64,000 nucleotides of DNA. Origin: Bacillota bacterium. Lineage in GTDB: Bacteria > Bacillota_I > Bacilli_A > RF39 > UBA660. Shown piece by piece: positions 27,719-37,905 of the stretch. Below the pieces are notes generated by a model. The model saw nothing but the letters and a program-made list of their open reading frames with translations. It was not told the DNA's origin and ran no database searches. The translations under genes and the position numbers were made by a program. The DNA is taken from positions 256,413-320,412 of the forward strand of contig SVAP01000001.1 in assembly GCA_015059335.1 (NCBI GenBank), in the 5' to 3' direction. How positions within the stretch are numbered: position 1 is the first letter of the stretch; the number at the start of each line of letters is the position of its first letter.

Positions 27719-27751
27719 ATATAATTTTATTAGTGGGTAGAAGGTGTTAAT

Positions 27752-30700
27752 ATGGAAAATAAATTAGTTGAAATTTTAACTTCAATAGGACTAGATAAAG
27801 ATAAAATAAATTTATTTAATGATGCAAATATAAAAAAAATATTTATTAATAAAGAATCTAAGACATATAAATTAATTATTGAGTCAAATGATAATATAGA
27901 TACAAAAATAACAGAAGAAGTTATTGAATTAATGAAAAATAAATTTAAAAATATAAATGATATAAAAATAGAATATTATATAAAAAGCAACCCTTTGGAA
28001 CTTGAAACTAATGAAAATATAATAGAAAAAGAAGATGTTAAAGTATCTAAAGAAGAATCACAAATAACAAAAGATAATAGTTCTGATAATAATATATTAT
28101 ATGGAGAAGTAATAAATGGTAAAATAAGTAGAATAGATAATGTTGATACTGAAGCCAATAATATTATCATAGAAGGTAAACTTTTTGGAATTGATTTATT
28201 TGAATCAAGTAAAAGTGATTTTAAAATTATAACATTAAAGATAACAGATTATACTAATAGTATTTATTGTAAAGTATTTTTTAATAATTCTGAAGAATTT
28301 TCTGATATGAAATCTAAACTAAAAGAAGGTAATTGGTATAGATTAGAAGGATATACAAAAAATGATAATTATGCTAAAAGTTTAGTTTTAAATGTTAAAT
28401 CAATTATGAATATTGAATCAAAAGATGTTGTTAGAATTGATGATTCAGATGAAAAAAGAGTTGAATTACATGCACATACATTTATGAGTCAAATGGATGG
28501 ACTAATTAGTCCTAGTAAACTAATAAATAGGGCTAAAGAATGGGGACATAAAGCAATAGCTATTACAGATCATAATGCGGTACAAGCTTTTCCTGAGAGT
28601 TATAATAATTCTAAAGGTATAAAAGTAATATACGGTGTGGAACTAAACTTAATAGATGACAATGTCGATATGGTATTTAGAGAAAGTGATAATAAACTTT
28701 TAGAAAGTACTTATGTAGTATTTGACTTTGAAACTACAGGATTTAATGCTGGTGGTACAGATTCTATTATTGAAGTTGGTGCTGTTAAAATTTGTAATGG
28801 TGAAATAATTGATAGATTTGATGAATTAATTAATCCAGGTAAACCTTTATTAAATAAAATAACAGAATTAACTGGAATTACAGACGAAATGTTAAAAGAT
28901 AAAGATAATGAAGAAAATGCCATTAGAAGATTTGTTGAGTGGACTGGTGATTTACCAATGGTTGCTCATAATGCAAAGTTTGATATGTCATTTTTAGAAG
29001 CCGCATATAAAAAATATAATTTTGGTGAATTTACAAATACAGTAATAGATACATTAGAACTTTCTCGTGTTATGGATAGTAATTATAATAGACATAGTTT
29101 ATCTGCTTTAGTTAAAAGGTATGATATACCATTTGACGAAGATAATCATCATAGGGCAGATTATGATGCTGAAGCTACCGCATTAATTCTACATAAAATG
29201 TTAAAGAGACTAGAAGATCGTAATATAGAGAAAATAAGTGATATTAAAACAATTGTTGAAAGTGACGATATACATAAATTTGGTACCTTATATCATGTGA
29301 ATATATTAGTTAAAAATGCTGTTGGTCTACGTAATTTATTTAAATTAGTATCACTTGCTAATACTAAATATCTTCATAAGAATCCTAGAATATTGAGAAG
29401 TGAAATAGAAAAACATAGAGAAGGATTACTTATAGGTAGTGCTTGTGCAAATGGTGAGATTTTTATACAAGCTAAAAGTAAGAGTGATGAAGAACTTGCA
29501 AATTTAATGTCGTTTTATGATTATATTGAGGTTCAACCAATAAGTGTTTATAATCATTTAATTCAAACAAGTGACTTTTCAAATACTGTAGAATTAGAAG
29601 AAAATATTAAGAAGATTATACGTGTTGCTCGTGATAAAGGTAAACTAGTTGTCGCAACTGGGGATGTTCATCATCTAGATCCAGAGGATAAAATATATAG
29701 AGAAATTATTATAAATCAAAAAACACCTGGTATTGGTGGATTTCATCCGCTTTATAAACCAAGTGTAATCAAAAATATTCCTTCATTTCATATGATGACA
29801 ACAAAAGAAATGTTAGATAGTTTCTACTTTATAGATGCTGAAACAAGAAAAGAAATTGTAATAACTAATACTAACAAAATAGCAGATATGATTGAAGAAG
29901 TACAAATTATTAAAGATAAACTATATACTCCTAAAATGGAAAATAGTGATAGTGAAGTTAAAAGTATGGTTTATACTAAGGCAAAAGAAATATATGGAGA
30001 TCCACTACCACAAATAATAGAAGAAAGAATTGAAAAAGAATTACAAGGTATTATAGGTGGAGGATTTGATGTTATATATCTAATTGCTCAAAAATTAGTT
30101 AAAAAATCTAATGATGATGGATATATTGTAGGTAGTAGAGGAAGTGTTGGTAGTAGTTTTGTTGCCACTATGATGGGTATTACTGAAGTTAATCCATTAC
30201 CTGCACATTATGTTTGTCCTAATTGTAAAAAAAGTATATTTGAAGAAAATGGAATAAGTTTAGGTTCTAAATATTTCAGTGGATATGACTTACCAGATAG
30301 GGTATGTGAATGTGGAACTAACATGAAAAAAGAAGGTCAAGATATGCCTTTCGCAACATTTTTAGGATTTAACGCTGATAAAGTGCCAGATATAGATCTT
30401 AACTTTTCTGGTGAATATCAGTGGCAAGCTCATGACTTTACTAAAGTCATGTTTGGTGAACAAAATGTATTTAGAGCGGGTACAATTGGTACAGTAGCTG
30501 ACAGAACTGCTTATGGGTTTGTTAAAGGATATTGTGAATACAATAATATAGAAATGTCTCAAGCTGAGATAGAAAGACTTGCTAAAGGATGTGTTGGTGT
30601 TAAAAGAACTACTGGACAACATCCTGGTGGAATAATAGTTGTTCCAAAATATATGGATATATATGATTTTAGTCCTTTCCAATATCCAGCTGATGATTCA

Positions 30701-31828
30701 AATAGTAGATGGTACACAACACATTTTGATTTCCATGCAATTCATGATAATGTATTAAAACTTGATATACTCGGACACGACGATCCTACTGCATTAAGAA
30801 TGTTAAGTGACATTACCGGTGTTAAATTAGAAGATATACCGTTCGATGATCAAAATGTTTTAAGTATTTTTTCATCGCCTAAGATATTAGGAGTAAAACC
30901 AGAACAAATTATGTGTGAAACAGGAACACTAGGAGTACCTGAATTTGGTACAAAATTTGTTATAGAAATGTTAAAAGATACCAAACCTAAAACATTTGCT
31001 GAATTAGTAAAAATTTCTGGTTTGTCACACGGTACTAATGTATGGCTTGGTAACGCAAAAGATCTAATTACTAATAAAATATGTGAATTTAAAGATGTAA
31101 TTGGATGTCGTGATGATATCATGGTTTATTTGATGTATCATGGTTTAGAACCTATAGATGCATTTAAAATTATGGAATTTGTACGTAAGGGTAAAGCTAG
31201 CAAAGAAAAAGAACAATGGGATATATATGCTGAATTAATGAGACAAAAAGGAATTGATGAATGGTATATTGAAACATGTAGAAAAATCAAATATATGTTC
31301 CCTAAAGCACACGCTACTGCATATGTTATGATGGGATATAGAGTTGCATGGTTTAAAATATATTATCCAATTGAATATTATTCAACATATTTTAGTGTAA
31401 GAAGCTCAGATTATGATATTGAAACAATGATAGAAGGATATGAGGCTATAAAAAATAAAATATTTGAAATAAATAATAAAGGATATGAAGCAACTAATAA
31501 AGAAACTTCAATACTTGGGGAACTTGAAATGGCATTAGAAATGACAGCTAGAGGATTCAAGTTTGGACCAATCGATTTAAATAAATCTGATTCTGATAAG
31601 TTTATTATTGATGATGATAGAAAAACTCTAATTCCACCATTTAGAACAATAGATGGGCTAGGAGATACAGTTGCGAAAAAAATTATTGAAGAAAGAAATA
31701 TTAGACCTTTCTTAAGTATTGAAGATTTACAAGTTAGAGCTAAAATTTCATCTACAACAATTGCTAAAATGAAATTAATGGGAATTTTAGATAATATGGA
31801 TGAATCAAATCAACTAAGTTTATTTTAA
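27752..31828 (+). CDS. polC: DNA polymerase III alpha subunit, PolC type
   Basis: A 1358-aa replicative polymerase with its own proofreading exonuclease, the Bacilli/Clostridia hallmark. Domains in order: N-terminal domain; OB fold (residues ~120-225); PHP domain part 1 from RVELHAHTFMSQMDGL (~236); an inserted DEDD exonuclease (VVFDFETTGFN ~322, AHNAKFDMSFLEAAY, HRADYDAEATALIL ~466); PHP part 2; the polymerase core with GSRGSVGSSFVATMMG; a zinc site (CPNC...CECG ~821-850); catalytic PDIDLNF (~878); and PKAHATAYVMMGYRVAWFK near 1183. It is somewhat shorter than B. subtilis PolC (1437 aa). Stand-alone, with its own terminator. Confidence 0.97.
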   Translation: MENKLVEILTSIGLDKDKINLFNDANIKKIFINKESKTYKLIIESNDNIDTKITEEVIELMKNKFKNINDIKIEYYIKSNPLELETNENIIEKEDVKVSKEESQITKDNSSDNNILYGEVINGKISRIDNVDTEANNIIIEGKLFGIDLFESSKSDFKIITLKITDYTNSIYCKVFFNNSEEFSDMKSKLKEGNWYRLEGYTKNDNYAKSLVLNVKSIMNIESKDVVRIDDSDEKRVELHAHTFMSQMDGLISPSKLINRAKEWGHKAIAITDHNAVQAFPESYNNSKGIKVIYGVELNLIDDNVDMVFRESDNKLLESTYVVFDFETTGFNAGGTDSIIEVGAVKICNGEIIDRFDELINPGKPLLNKITELTGITDEMLKDKDNEENAIRRFVEWTGDLPMVAHNAKFDMSFLEAAYKKYNFGEFTNTVIDTLELSRVMDSNYNRHSLSALVKRYDIPFDEDNHHRADYDAEATALILHKMLKRLEDRNIEKISDIKTIVESDDIHKFGTLYHVNILVKNAVGLRNLFKLVSLANTKYLHKNPRILRSEIEKHREGLLIGSACANGEIFIQAKSKSDEELANLMSFYDYIEVQPISVYNHLIQTSDFSNTVELEENIKKIIRVARDKGKLVVATGDVHHLDPEDKIYREIIINQKTPGIGGFHPLYKPSVIKNIPSFHMMTTKEMLDSFYFIDAETRKEIVITNTNKIADMIEEVQIIKDKLYTPKMENSDSEVKSMVYTKAKEIYGDPLPQIIEERIEKELQGIIGGGFDVIYLIAQKLVKKSNDDGYIVGSRGSVGSSFVATMMGITEVNPLPAHYVCPNCKKSIFEENGISLGSKYFSGYDLPDRVCECGTNMKKEGQDMPFATFLGFNADKVPDIDLNFSGEYQWQAHDFTKVMFGEQNVFRAGTIGTVADRTAYGFVKGYCEYNNIEMSQAEIERLAKGCVGVKRTTGQHPGGIIVVPKYMDIYDFSPFQYPADDSNSRWYTTHFDFHAIHDNVLKLDILGHDDPTALRMLSDITGVKLEDIPFDDQNVLSIFSSPKILGVKPEQIMCETGTLGVPEFGTKFVIEMLKDTKPKTFAELVKISGLSHGTNVWLGNAKDLITNKICEFKDVIGCRDDIMVYLMYHGLEPIDAFKIMEFVRKGKASKEKEQWDIYAELMRQKGIDEWYIETCRKIKYMFPKAHATAYVMMGYRVAWFKIYYPIEYYSTYFSVRSSDYDIETMIEGYEAIKNKIFEINNKGYEATNKETSILGELEMALEMTARGFKFGPIDLNKSDSDKFIIDDDRKTLIPPFRTIDGLGDTVAKKIIEERNIRPFLSIEDLQVRAKISSTTIAKMKLMGILDNMDESNQLSLF

Positions 31829-31860
31829 GAATAATAATTAACTTTATTATTCTTTTTTTT
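31827..31860 (+). terminator. Terminator after polC
   Basis: Stem AAGAATAATAA / TTATTATTCTT (31827-31837 with 31844-31854) is followed by a T-run. It also lies at the end of the converging sod gene. Confidence 0.8.
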
Positions 31861-31871
31861 AATAATTAATA

Positions 31872-32486
31872 TTATCTTCTGTAATTAAATTCAAATATTT
31901 TATTTACTTCCTCTAAATTTAAAATGTCAAAAAAAGCATCAATATATTTGTCTTTATCATTTTCATAATTAATATAATATGCATGCTCCCACATATCAAT
32001 TATAATTATGGGAGTTAAATTATAAAATATTGGACTATCTTGGTTTTGCGTATTAATTATAAATATTTCATTATTTTCATTCATAACTAAACAAGTATAT
32101 CCTGAACCTTTTAGCTTTTTTGCGTACTTTTTAAATTCTTCTTTAAAATTATTATAATTACCATATTTTTGATTAATTATATTAATAAGAGGTAATTTAT
32201 CGTTTTTATTTTTATTTGGCGCAATAATTCTAAAATAAAGCTCATGATTTAAAACGCCACCAAGATTAAATAAAATATCTTCTATTGTGTTTTTATTAAA
32301 TTTATCTATATGTAAATGAAGTTGTTCGATAGGATAACTAAAATCATAATTATTATCAATTAATAATTTATTTAAATTGTTAAGATAATTTCTATAGTGT
32401 TTGTTATAGTGTAACCCCATTGTATGTGTATCAATATAAGGTTCTAAACTAGAATATCCATAGTATAATGGACTAATTTTATACAT
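31872..32486 (-). CDS. sodA: Superoxide dismutase, Fe/Mn family
   Basis: A 204-aa enzyme that disproportionates superoxide. Metal-ligand positions can be read as His in HTMGLHYNKHYRNYL, His in GGVLNHELYFR and Asp/His in DMWEHAYYINY. The N-terminal helical hairpin and C-terminal alpha/beta domain are complete. LYF replaces the more usual LFW after NHE, and LEPYIDTHTM replaces LEPYIDxxTM, so the protein is somewhat diverged. The start at 32486 is preferred over an upstream in-frame ATG (32540), because GGTGATAAT sits just before it and family proteins begin about there. Divergent from the tseB-like gene. Confidence 0.88.
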   Translation of the reverse strand: MYKISPLYYGYSSLEPYIDTHTMGLHYNKHYRNYLNNLNKLLIDNNYDFSYPIEQLHLHIDKFNKNTIEDILFNLGGVLNHELYFRIIAPNKNKNDKLPLINIINQKYGNYNNFKEEFKKYAKKLKGSGYTCLVMNENNEIFIINTQNQDSPIFYNLTPIIIIDMWEHAYYINYENDKDKYIDAFFDILNLEEVNKIFEFNYRR

Positions 32487-32576
32487 ATTATCACCAATAT
32501 AAATATATTCAACTATTATAGGAATATTAATTAAAAACATATTAATATTTGTGTTATAATGTTAATAGGTGATTAT

Positions 32577-33014
32577 ATGAAAAAGATTATTATTACAGTA
32601 GTATCTATTTTTTTAATAGCGTTAATTGCAATAATTATAACTACAAATTTAGGAAATAGTAAGCCACATACAGATATTAAAGCGGCAGAAAATGTTATTT
32701 TTATTAATTATAATGCAGAAAGTATAGACAAAATAGAAATATATTATGGAGAAGATACTTATTATATTTCGTATTATAATAAAGATAGTAAAAAACATGT
32801 GTGTGTATTAGATAAAGACTATAATTTAATTATGACAGTTGAAAATGAAAAATTAAAAACCATAGATGAAATTAAAAACGATGAATATAAAATAGGATAT
32901 AAATATGAAAAGTTAGTATATGAAATAAAAAAAGAAAATAAAGACGGATATACATATTCATATTATGATGTATTAACAGGAGAATTTATTAAAAAAATAA
33001 ATGTTGATAGATAG
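32577..33014 (+). CDS. TseB/YpmB-like membrane-anchored cell-wall protein
   Basis: A 145-aa protein with an N-terminal signal anchor (residues ~4-24) and two extracellular PepSY-like repeats: VDKIEIYYGEDTYYISYY-type and LVYEIKKENKDGYTYSYYDVLTGEFIKKI. The alignment with B. subtilis YpmB (now TseB, which interacts with PBP2A during elongation) is clear by eye across 'YYDVLTGEFIKKI', and the neighbours dnaD-nth-ponA-recU match the ypmB region. The start at 32577 follows AGGTGAT. A TATAAT lies at 32555-32560, giving a very short leader. Confidence 0.75.
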   Translation: MKKIIITVVSIFLIALIAIIITTNLGNSKPHTDIKAAENVIFINYNAESIDKIEIYYGEDTYYISYYNKDSKKHVCVLDKDYNLIMTVENEKLKTIDEIKNDEYKIGYKYEKLVYEIKKENKDGYTYSYYDVLTGEFIKKINVDR

Positions 33015-33024
33015 GGGGATTAAT

Positions 33025-33690
33025 ATGAGTGGGACAAACACTAGTAAATTATTAGAATTTATGAAAATGGGTAATATAACTATACCTAAATATATATTTC
33101 AAAATTATAAAAAACTTAATCTAACTTCTGAAGAATTTATTCTTATTATATATTTAATAAATAATAATGGACTATTGGTATTTAATCCTAAAATTATTTC
33201 AAAGGAAATGGATATTACATTAAAAAAAGTTTTAGAATTAGTAAATAGTTTAACTGAAAAACAAGTTATATCCATAGAATTAGTTAAAAATAAAGTAGGT
33301 GTAATGGAAGAATTTATTTCTTGTGAATTATTTTATAATAAAATTTCAATGCTTATGTTAGATGAAGTAAATGATTCTGATACTATTGATTCTAATTTAT
33401 TTCAAACTTTTGAAGATGAATTTGGAAGAACTTTATCGCCAATGGAATACGAAATTATTAATGGTTGGATTAAAGAAAAATTTAATAACGAAATAATAAT
33501 AGAGGCATTAAGAGAGGCTACTTTTAATGGTGTTAGTAGTCTTAGATATATTGATAAGATATTATATGAGTGGAAGAAAAAAGGTTATAAAAGTGTAAAT
33601 GATGTTAGAAAAAATAATATTAGGAGAAATAGAAAAGAAGAGAAAATAGAAATTTTTGATTATGACTGGCTAAACGGTGATGAAAAGTGA
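33025..33690 (+). CDS. dnaD: DNA replication protein DnaD
   Basis: A 221-aa primosome protein. The N-terminal winged-helix region (residues ~10-100, LLEFMKMGNITIPKYIFQNYKKLNLTSEEF) is the DDBH1 domain used for tetramerisation, and the C-terminal DDBH2 helical domain (FEDEFGRTLSPMEYEIINGWI ... LRYIDKILYEWKKKG) has the YxxxIxxxW-type motif that binds DNA. It acts with DnaB and DnaI to load helicase. The ATG follows AGGGGG. It overlaps nth by 4 bases (GTGA), so the genes are coupled as in Bacillus. Confidence 0.93.
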   Translation: MSGTNTSKLLEFMKMGNITIPKYIFQNYKKLNLTSEEFILIIYLINNNGLLVFNPKIISKEMDITLKKVLELVNSLTEKQVISIELVKNKVGVMEEFISCELFYNKISMLMLDEVNDSDTIDSNLFQTFEDEFGRTLSPMEYEIINGWIKEKFNNEIIIEALREATFNGVSSLRYIDKILYEWKKKGYKSVNDVRKNNIRRNRKEEKIEIFDYDWLNGDEK

Positions 33691-34310
33691 TTGATAAAAT
33701 CGAAAGTTATTTAGATGAACTTTTCCCAAATCCTAAATGTGAACTTAATTATAATAAAGATTATGAGTTGTTAATTGCAGTAGTATTAAGTGCACAAACG
33801 ACTGATAAAAGAGTTAACAACGTTACAGAAGTTTTATTTAAAAAATACACTACATTAGAAACTTTAAAGGAAGCTAATATAAATGATATTTCTAAAATAA
33901 TCAGGGAAATAGGCACATATAGAAAAAAAGCTGTCTTCGTTAAAGAAATTGCCCGTATTTTACACGAAGAATATAATGGGATTGTTCCAAATAATAGAAA
34001 AGCTTTGGAAAGTATGCCTGGGGTAGGTAGAAAAACATGTAATGTTGTGTTAAGTAATATTTACAATGTACCTGCAATAGCAGTAGATACTCATGTTTCT
34101 AGAGTAAGCAAAAGACTTGGATTAGTTTATAAAAAAGATGATGTTAATGTTATTGAAAAGAAACTTATGAGAAAAATTAAAAAAGAAAACTGGAGTAAAA
34201 GACATCATCAATTAGTTTTATTTGGTAGATATAAATGTAAGGCTCAAAAGCCGGAGTGTGATACTTGTAAACTATTTAATATATGTAAAGAAAAAAGACA
34301 TAAAGGTTAA
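33687..34310 (+). CDS. nth: Endonuclease III (Nth)
   Basis: A 207-aa base-excision glycosylase/lyase for oxidised pyrimidines. The helix-hairpin-helix and catalytic Lys/Asp region is LESMPGVGRKTCNVVLSN ... IAVDTHVSRVSKRLGL. The C-terminal 4Fe-4S cluster ligands have the standard C-x6-C-x2-C-x5-C spacing (CKAQKPECDTCKLFNIC). It starts with GTG inside the end of dnaD, with GGTGAT 5 bases upstream. Confidence 0.95.
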   Translation: MIDKIESYLDELFPNPKCELNYNKDYELLIAVVLSAQTTDKRVNNVTEVLFKKYTTLETLKEANINDISKIIREIGTYRKKAVFVKEIARILHEEYNGIVPNNRKALESMPGVGRKTCNVVLSNIYNVPAIAVDTHVSRVSKRLGLVYKKDDVNVIEKKLMRKIKKENWSKRHHQLVLFGRYKCKAQKPECDTCKLFNICKEKRHKG

Positions 34311-34324
34311 ATCTTTATGTCTTT
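34294..34324. terminator. Convergent terminator between nth and ponA
   Basis: Stem AAAGACATAAAG / CTTTATGTCTTT, perfect over 12 bp with a 7-base loop. The T-run is better on the minus strand, so it mainly serves ponA. Confidence 0.75.
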
Positions 34325-37178
34325 AATTATTATTAGTTAAAGGTGTATCAGTATTAGTAGGTTCATCAGTGTTTTCATTTGAATTACTATTATCAATAAC
34401 TTTAACTGTTCTAGTTAATTTTTTAGTTTGATCGTTATAACTAATTTTATAAGTTAATGTATATGTGCCAATAGAACTTGTATCAATTTCATCTGGTGTA
34501 ACTGTAACAGTTGCTTTACTAGTAACATCTTTATCTCCCTCTAATACTGTGATACCCGGGTCTACAAATTTTTCATTTAAATTTACACTAATTGTTTGTT
34601 TACCATTTAGACTAAATGTTACTTCATCTGTGTGTGATAAATCTATTATTGTACTTGCACCAGAACTTTCAATTCCATTTAAATTAGAATAACTTACTTT
34701 GATAGTAAATGTATATTTTTTTTGTTCTGTGATATTAATTGTGTAACTTGTTGTATCAGTATTTCCAATTATTTTATCATCTTGATATATTGTATAAGTA
34801 GGAAGCCCACTAGTATCTGGCATAACAGGCGCTGTCCATTTTAATTTAATTGTATCATTAGTAGAAGTAGCAATTAAATTTGAAACTTCTGGAATTTGAA
34901 TATATGACGTATCTGTATCAGTTGGTTCCATACCTTTTTTAAAGTATTCTTCAATCACCATATTTTCTGGTGTATATTCATTAGCAAGTACTAATGGATC
35001 AGAACCTTTAACAACTTTAACTTTTATAACACTATCTGGTGCTTCAAATTTTTTACCGGTTTTTTCAAATATACCGCTCGCAATAGAATTCCATAGTTTT
35101 GTTCTATCTGACCAGTTACTTTCAGTAAAGTGATAATTAGGATCTATATGTTCATAACCAAACCACATACCAATTGCATATTCTTGGTCAAAACCTACTT
35201 CCCATAAATCGTTTATTGCGTTAGAACGCAGTTTATTTGCTTCTTTTGTCGCATCGTCAAAGTTAGATGTACCAGTTTTAGCTGCATATTGTACACCACT
35301 AATTCTTCCACCACCTATGTATCCACTATTTATACCATAGTTTAACATATCAGTTATCATAAATGCTGTTGATTCGGACATAGCTCTTTTTTTATTTGGT
35401 GTAAATGTTACCTCACCACCATCAGCATCATAAACTATTTTTGTTACTGAGTATGGTTCTATATAATATCCACCATTACCAAACGCCGCATAGGCTGCTG
35501 CCATTTGAAGTGGATTTGAACCATTAAATGCTCCAAGTGCATGAGCTTCATGTATTGTACCATTACTAATTTCAGGTTCAAGACCTAATCCTTGAACAAA
35601 TTCAATTATTTTCTTTTTACTAACTTGTTGGAATGCCTTAACAGCAGGAATATTACGCGATCTAATTAGTGATTCTCTCATTGTTAAAGTACCTAAAAAT
35701 GAACCATCAGAATTTCTTATTGGTTTACCATCACTATATGAATATGGTTCATCAACAAATTTCATAGCAGGACTCCAATTATTGTATTCAATACCTGGAC
35801 CATAATCGAATAGTGGTTTTGCAGTAGAACCAATTTGTCTTTTTATCATAGTAGCATTATTATAAAATGTTTTAGCTGCACCTTTATTTCTTCCACCACC
35901 GATCGCAACTATCGCACCAGTATGGATATCTGTAACTGCTATACCAGTTTGAACTAAATCATCTTTAAATTTATAAACATCACCAGCTAATATTTTTTCT
36001 ACATAATCTTGCTTTTCAGGTTTTAAAGTTGTATATATTTGCATTGAAACATTGTATGGATTATTTCCTGTTTTATCTTCAACTTCTTTAATAACAACAT
36101 CTAAATAGCTTTGATATTTACTAGAAGAAGCCGTACCTTGTGAAATCATTTCTTCAATACTTATTGCCTCAGCTGCTTTTCTTTCTTCTTCTGTTATATA
36201 TCCATGTCTTTTCATTAAATATAAAACTGTAGAACGTCTTTCTTTTGTATTATCAGGATTAATTGTAGGATCATATGAACCAGGTGCTTGGAACATACCA
36301 GCTATCATAGCTGCTTCAGGTAGTGTTAAATCTTGAACGTCTTTATTAAAATAAACACGACTTGCTTGTTGAACACCATAAGCACCATTTCCTAAATATG
36401 GTATATTAACATAAAATTCAATTATTTCTTCTTTAGTGTATTGCTTTTCTAATTTAAATACTGCTAAATATATATCTGTAAACTTTCTAGTCAACGTTTG
36501 ATCTTTAGATGTAAATTGATTCTTTACAACTTGCATTGATAGAGTAGAGGCACCACCACCATCTTTTCCCATTAACTGCTTTATGGTTGCTACTGTAAAT
36601 CTACCAAAGTCAATACCATTATGTTTAAAAAAGTTTGAATCTTCTGTAGCAAGAATCGCATCGATAAGGACTTGAGGTAATTCATCATATGTAACTTTTT
36701 CACGTTTTTCAGTACCTAATTCAGCCCAAATATTTCCATTACTATCATAAACTACACTTTTTTCTTTAGAATATAATTTATCAACATCAAATTTTGGAGC
36801 ATTTGAAACAATATAACCTAAAAATATTCCAACTGCAATAAGTCCTAAACCAATAAGCAGAAGTATAAAAATCATAATATTGTTCCATAATCTTCTTTTT
36901 CTTTTGTTCTTATCTTTTACTTTTTTAGTAGTAGTTTTATTTTCACTAGTAGTAACTTTTACTTTTTTACCATTTCCCAACTTTATTCTTTTCATAATAT
37001 CATCTCCATATTCATAAATAACATATATAATCGCAATAAACAAAATAAGTATGAATGATTTAATAAATCCTATCACAAATATACCTATAATAAATATTAA
37101 AATGCTCAAAAATATAATAGGTAATATGTCATTATATTTTTTAATAAATTGTTTAATTTTTTTTATTATTTCTTTCAT
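34323..37178 (-). CDS. ponA: Class A penicillin-binding protein 1A (glycosyltransferase/transpeptidase)
   Basis: A 951-aa bifunctional wall synthase. Membrane helices at residues ~18-57 (two) and ~97-120 precede the glycosyltransferase domain (catalytic Glu in ATEDSNFFKHNGID ~175; GGASTLSMQVVKN; RKFTDIYLAVFKLEKQYTKEEI; YLGNGAYGVQ). The transpeptidase has GSTAKPLFDYG (SxxK, Ser ~448), SRN and KTGTSN (~632). The C-terminus carries a fibronectin III-like domain (PEVSNLIATSTNDTIKLKW) and a DUF5011/Ig-like domain, then a Thr/Asn-rich tail. Two starts have good ribosome sites: 37178 (GAGGTGAAAT) and in-frame 36995 (GGAGATGATATT), which would give an ordinary 890-aa form with one membrane helix. It follows recU with a 26-base overlap. 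Confidence 0.93.
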   Translation of the reverse strand: MKEIIKKIKQFIKKYNDILPIIFLSILIFIIGIFVIGFIKSFILILFIAIIYVIYEYGDDIMKRIKLGNGKKVKVTTSENKTTTKKVKDKNKRKRRLWNNIMIFILLLIGLGLIAVGIFLGYIVSNAPKFDVDKLYSKEKSVVYDSNGNIWAELGTEKREKVTYDELPQVLIDAILATEDSNFFKHNGIDFGRFTVATIKQLMGKDGGGASTLSMQVVKNQFTSKDQTLTRKFTDIYLAVFKLEKQYTKEEIIEFYVNIPYLGNGAYGVQQASRVYFNKDVQDLTLPEAAMIAGMFQAPGSYDPTINPDNTKERRSTVLYLMKRHGYITEEERKAAEAISIEEMISQGTASSSKYQSYLDVVIKEVEDKTGNNPYNVSMQIYTTLKPEKQDYVEKILAGDVYKFKDDLVQTGIAVTDIHTGAIVAIGGGRNKGAAKTFYNNATMIKRQIGSTAKPLFDYGPGIEYNNWSPAMKFVDEPYSYSDGKPIRNSDGSFLGTLTMRESLIRSRNIPAVKAFQQVSKKKIIEFVQGLGLEPEISNGTIHEAHALGAFNGSNPLQMAAAYAAFGNGGYYIEPYSVTKIVYDADGGEVTFTPNKKRAMSESTAFMITDMLNYGINSGYIGGGRISGVQYAAKTGTSNFDDATKEANKLRSNAINDLWEVGFDQEYAIGMWFGYEHIDPNYHFTESNWSDRTKLWNSIASGIFEKTGKKFEAPDSVIKVKVVKGSDPLVLANEYTPENMVIEEYFKKGMEPTDTDTSYIQIPEVSNLIATSTNDTIKLKWTAPVMPDTSGLPTYTIYQDDKIIGNTDTTSYTINITEQKKYTFTIKVSYSNLNGIESSGASTIIDLSHTDEVTFSLNGKQTISVNLNEKFVDPGITVLEGDKDVTSKATVTVTPDEIDTSSIGTYTLTYKISYNDQTKKLTRTVKVIDNSNSNENTDEPTNTDTPLTNNN

Positions 37179-37743
37179 ATTTCACCTCAACTAATTTATC
37201 AATTGCTTTTAAATAATCAATTCTAGGTTGAAATTTATATTCTAATAAAATACCTTTTTCTAAAAAATAGGAAAATGGAATAGACTTTCTTTCGTTGTTA
37301 TTAATAAACCAAATTAAATCATTACCATCTAGCAAAAATAATTTATTAACCGTAGTAAAACAAACGATTATAAAACTAACTCCACCATGTCTTATAACTG
37401 ATTCAATATGTTTAATTTGATGAGAATGTATGTTTGAAAGCGGGAAAGAAGTTTTATTTTTAGTTTCTTTAGCCTCAAAGTCTATATAAAAGCCTTTATA
37501 TACACCATTATAATCAGTGGTTGAAGGTGTTTTATAATGTGCTTCAGTAATCACTGCATCAATTCTTGATGGATAATCAACTTTATTAACCGTTATTGGA
37601 GTAGGCTTTTTATGTATTACTGCAATATCATTAATTAAATAATATTCATTAGTAATATTTATATCCTGTTCTAAATTCATTCCACGGTTACCATAATAAA
37701 TATTTTTATTTAAATTTCTCTTGGTACCTTTTGGATATTTCAT
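37153..37743 (-). CDS. recU: Holliday junction resolvase RecU
   Basis: A 196-aa PD-(D/E)xK resolvase of Gram-positive bacteria. The N-terminal GNRGMNLEQDINITNEYYL, the catalytic core YPSRIDAVITEAHYKTPSTTDY / GFYIDFEAKETKNKTSF and HSHQIKHIESVIRHGGVSFI are diagnostic. ATG 37743 is preferred, 6 bases after AGGTGA; an in-frame GTG at 37752 lies within that site. recU-ponA is one operon, convergent with dnaD-nth, as in Bacillus. Confidence 0.94.
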   Translation of the reverse strand: MKYPKGTKRNLNKNIYYGNRGMNLEQDINITNEYYLINDIAVIHKKPTPITVNKVDYPSRIDAVITEAHYKTPSTTDYNGVYKGFYIDFEAKETKNKTSFPLSNIHSHQIKHIESVIRHGGVSFIIVCFTTVNKLFLLDGNDLIWFINNNERKSIPFSYFLEKGILLEYKFQPRIDYLKAIDKLVEVKYERNNKKN

Positions 37744-37905
37744 CTTTCTCACCTAATAGATATTATACTACAAAACTAAATAAAGTTCTATAATTCTACA
37801 GTTAAAACTAATACTATAAAAGTCACTTGACGGTAATTGACAACATTTGTCGAAACTAATGAATCTAAATAATTTTTATGATACTATTCACTTGGAGATG
37901 ATAAC

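Noticed and set aside
37839-37851. GACAA-CAT-TTGTC as a third LexA box
   Set aside because: It lacks the CGAAC...GTTCG outer bases seen in the two boxes at lexA and has no suitable promoter around it.
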